In this document: positions 3,171 to 5,256 of the stretch, in pieces
How positions within the stretch are numbered: the first letter of the stretch is position 1
Layout of the letters: each line of letters begins with the position of its first letter
Assembly (NCBI GenBank): GCA_021161885.1
Contig: JAGGZS010000171.1
Span: 1 to 5,256 of the forward strand
Direction of reading: 5' to 3'
DNA: 5,256 bases
DNA from: a bacterium
Lineage (GTDB): Bacteria > Auribacterota > Auribacteria > Auribacterales > Auribacteraceae
Position numbers and translations under genes: made by a program
Notes under the pieces: model-generated
What the model was told of the DNA's origin: nothing
Seen by the model: only the letters and a program-made list of their open reading frames with translations
The model's database searches: none

Positions 3171-5256
3171 CAGTCCGGAAAATATTTTTTGTTAAGCACA
3201 ACTCTGTTTTCAGTATTCATATTAATCGCTGTAACAATTTGCAGTGTAACCGCCCAGCCCATGCCTGCCCGCGGTCAGCCTGCCCGCACTCAGCCAAGCC
3301 GCGCTCAGCGGGGTATGGATTATATGAACGAATCGCGCAAGCAGATGATGACCGGCAGTGAATCTAAAAAATTGCTTAAGAATAAATCAACTGAAAAAGA
3401 CAGCCAAAAAATATCTCTGGAATTAAGGAATATCAATATTGTTGACGTACTTAAAATTTTATCCCAGACCGGCGGAATTAATATAGTCGCCGGCCCTAGC
3501 GTGCGGGGCAACACTACAATATTCCTTGAAGATGTAAACGTTTGGGACGCACTGCGTATTATCCTTGAAATAAATAAGTTGGCATATATACAAGATAAAG
3601 ATATTTTAAAAGTTATGACCGAAAAGGAATATGAAAACATATACGGAGTACCTTTTCAGGATACAACCGAAACAAAAATTTTTAAACTGAAATACGCTAA
3701 TGTTGAAGACATAAACCGAGCTGTATCGAGCATAAAAAGTTCCAAATCAAAACTTATTACCGATGAAAGAACCAATACGCTTGTCGTTGTAGAAACACCC
3801 GACGCTATGCGGGAAATAGAAAATCTGATTAAGGAACTGGACGTTCAGGTTCAGACACGCGTTTATCAGCTTAAATATACAAACCCGGACATAATAGAGG
3901 ATATCGCGAAAGATATAATCACCAAAAAAGGGATCATTCAAGGCGATATATTAACCAACAAAATTATTATCACGGATACAAAAGAATCGCTGGATTTTCT
4001 GGAAACCATTATTAAAGAATATGATAAAAAACCTTATACCGAAACCCGCACTGTTGTTCTAAACTATGCTTCATACGAAGACGTAGAACCTAAAATCAAA
4101 GAGCTTCTGACAAAAGAGGTCGGCATCGTAATAAGCGATAAACGCACAAATTCTCTGGTTATAACAGATTACCCCGATAAAATAAACGATATAATAAAAG
4201 TTATTAAAAGTTTAGACACGCAACACAGGCAGGTTCTCATCGACTGCAAAATGATAAGTGTTATTTTATCCGATGATTTTGCTATGGGATTCGATTACTC
4301 GCAAACTTTTGAATCAACACTTATAGGCGCGCTTGAAGAACAGTTCGGAGCCTCTACGGGCGGAGAACAAACCTTTCCTGCTCCCGGTGAAATTGATTCC
4401 GCCGGAAACGTAGGTGTGGGTAATATTATAGGAACAAATGGCACCTCCGGAGGCGGTACCGGGTTTACATTCAGTTTTGGCAACCCCGATGATTTCCAGA
4501 TAGTTATGCGGCTGCTTAAAAGGCTCGGCAAAACTAAAATTTTATCAGAACCACGAATTACAGTAATGAATAATGAAGAAGCACAAATTCAAGTAGGTAC
4601 TGATGAACCTTTTGTAACAAGTTCTACAACAAAAAACAGCAGTACAGATACCATAGCGGAAGATATTCAGTTTATAGACGTAGGTGTCTTGTTAAGTGTA
4701 ACCCCTACAATAAATGACGACGATTATGTAACAATGAAAGTTAAACCTGAAGTAAGCCAAGTTTCAAGATTCGTTATTACTTCACAGTCAAACCAAATTC
4801 CCGTGGTTCAAACATCCCAGCTTGAAACAACAGTTGTTGTTAAAAACGGCACTACATTAGTGCTGGGAGGACTGATTGACGAAAGACGAATTAAAGAAAT
4901 AGATAAATTACCTATTTTAGGCAGTATACCTATATTAGGGATACCGTTTAGAAGCACACGCACTTCTATGCGCCAACAGGAACTGCTCACCTTTTTAACT
5001 CCTTATATAATTCCTCCGGAAAAAGATATGAAAAATGACACTCTTCACACAGGAGTGGTCAGCAGAGAATTTCTGCATAACTTAGATGAAACTGAAGATA
5101 TTAACGAAAAAAAATACAGCGACTACTTAAATGATGAAAAACAAGAAAAAGCAAAACTTAAAATTAAAGAAAACGCTTTGCGCATAAAACAAGAAGCATT
5201 AAAATTAAAACAACGTCTTAAGGAAGAAAAAAAATTAAATAAGAAAGAAATTAAAC
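3168..5256 (+). CDS. gspD: GspD-type outer-membrane secretin, 3' end beyond the window
   Basis: The frame is open from ATG 3168 to the last base (696 residues, no stop seen). Secretins form the large multimeric outer-membrane channel of type II secretion systems and type IV pili. Residues 1-29 are a signal peptide with a hydrophobic core at 7-25, probably cut after VTA-29. A basic, repetitive mature N-terminus covers 30-80. An STN/N0 domain spans about 82-150. Three tandem N1-like modules follow at 169-226, 229-287 and 291-350, each starting with a FKLKYAN/YQLKYTN/VVLNYAS-like strand and ending near LD or YD. The secretin domain is about 352-615: a Gly-rich segment at 395-438, ILSEPRITVMNNEEAQIQVG at 458-477, and LVLGGLIDERRIKEIDKLPI at 564-583 before LGSIPILGIPFRS and LLTFLTPYII. 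N0 plus three N-modules is the GspD layout; no AMIN domain typical of PilQ is seen. Residues 645-696 form a Lys/Glu-rich predicted helix. Symbol given for family type only. Confidence 0.92.
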   Translation, partial: MQSGKYFLLSTTLFSVFILIAVTICSVTAQPMPARGQPARTQPSRAQRGMDYMNESRKQMMTGSESKKLLKNKSTEKDSQKISLELRNINIVDVLKILSQTGGINIVAGPSVRGNTTIFLEDVNVWDALRIILEINKLAYIQDKDILKVMTEKEYENIYGVPFQDTTETKIFKLKYANVEDINRAVSSIKSSKSKLITDERTNTLVVVETPDAMREIENLIKELDVQVQTRVYQLKYTNPDIIEDIAKDIITKKGIIQGDILTNKIIITDTKESLDFLETIIKEYDKKPYTETRTVVLNYASYEDVEPKIKELLTKEVGIVISDKRTNSLVITDYPDKINDIIKVIKSLDTQHRQVLIDCKMISVILSDDFAMGFDYSQTFESTLIGALEEQFGASTGGEQTFPAPGEIDSAGNVGVGNIIGTNGTSGGGTGFTFSFGNPDDFQIVMRLLKRLGKTKILSEPRITVMNNEEAQIQVGTDEPFVTSSTTKNSSTDTIAEDIQFIDVGVLLSVTPTINDDDYVTMKVKPEVSQVSRFVITSQSNQIPVVQTSQLETTVVVKNGTTLVLGGLIDERRIKEIDKLPILGSIPILGIPFRSTRTSMRQQELLTFLTPYIIPPEKDMKNDTLHTGVVSREFLHNLDETEDINEKKYSDYLNDEKQEKAKLKIKENALRIKQEALKLKQRLKEEKKLNKKEIK
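3264..3308 (+). repeat. Three 15-bp tandem repeats encoding P-A/S-R-x-Q in the secretin N-terminus
   Basis: Three consecutive 15-bp units encode PARGQ, PARTQ and PSRAQ (residues 33-47 of the secretin). Units 1 and 2 match at 13 of 15 bases and units 2 and 3 at 11 of 15. The stretch is strikingly G+C-rich compared with the AT-rich genes around it. It lies just after the predicted signal-peptide cleavage site, so it would form the start of the mature periplasmic protein, before the N0 domain. Confidence 0.8.

Noticed and set aside
3225..3260. Lipobox at Cys-25 of the secretin (lipoprotein secretin)
   Set aside because: The residues before the cysteine are V-T-I, and Ile at -1 is a poor lipobox residue. 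The VTA-Q site at 29/30 is a better signal peptidase I site.
3320..4990. Four minus-strand open frames within the secretin region
   Set aside because: The plus-strand frame from 3168 encodes a complete set of secretin domains across this whole interval; the minus-strand frames are shadows without motifs.

Overview
The window comes from an AT-rich, diderm (Gram-negative-type) bacterium. This is supported by an outer-membrane secretin with a signal peptide, next to an inner-membrane protein with a long proline-rich periplasmic spacer. The gene style (short ExeA-like ATPase, Lys/Ala/Gln-rich membrane protein, secretin) recalls poorly cultured lineages such as Omnitrophota or other PVC-related phyla. 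That placement is an impression and is not proven by the sequence.

Layout. Positions 1-302 hold the 5' end of a decayed ISNCY/IS1202-type insertion sequence read on the minus strand. It has an in-frame amber stop in the helix-turn-helix and a repeated terminal motif. Positions 303-433 are AT-rich with a run of 14 A and a plausible -10 box for the tRNAs. Two tandem, non-identical serine tRNA genes follow: UGA anticodon at 434-518 and GCU anticodon at 553-646. Positions 647-990 show no gene. A sigma-70-like promoter (991-1020) and an imperfect palindrome (1021-1040) then lead into a tightly packed plus-strand operon that continues beyond the window.

The operon contains: (1) an 80-residue MerR-type DNA-binding protein with no effector domain; (2) a 271-residue ExeA/GspA-like AAA+ ATPase whose start codon overlaps the previous stop; (3) a 349-residue single-pass inner-membrane protein with a GspB/GspC/PilP-like C-terminal domain; (4) a GspD-type secretin (N0, three N1-like modules, secretin barrel) that lacks its stop codon in this window. 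The secretin was found by reading the frame that stays open to the last base.

Together these genes look like the start of a type II secretion (or related type IV pilus) locus. The secretin would form the outer-membrane channel, and the bitopic protein would link it to the inner membrane. The ATPase would help assemble or position the secretin, as ExeA does with ExeB in Aeromonas. The small MerR-like protein may control the operon. The most unusual points are the HTH-only regulator heading a secretion operon, an ATPase reduced to its motor domain beside a GspB/GspC-like partner, a structured gene 1/gene 2 junction with a slippery A-run, a 15-bp repeat just after the secretin signal peptide, and a lysine-rich helical tail on the secretin.
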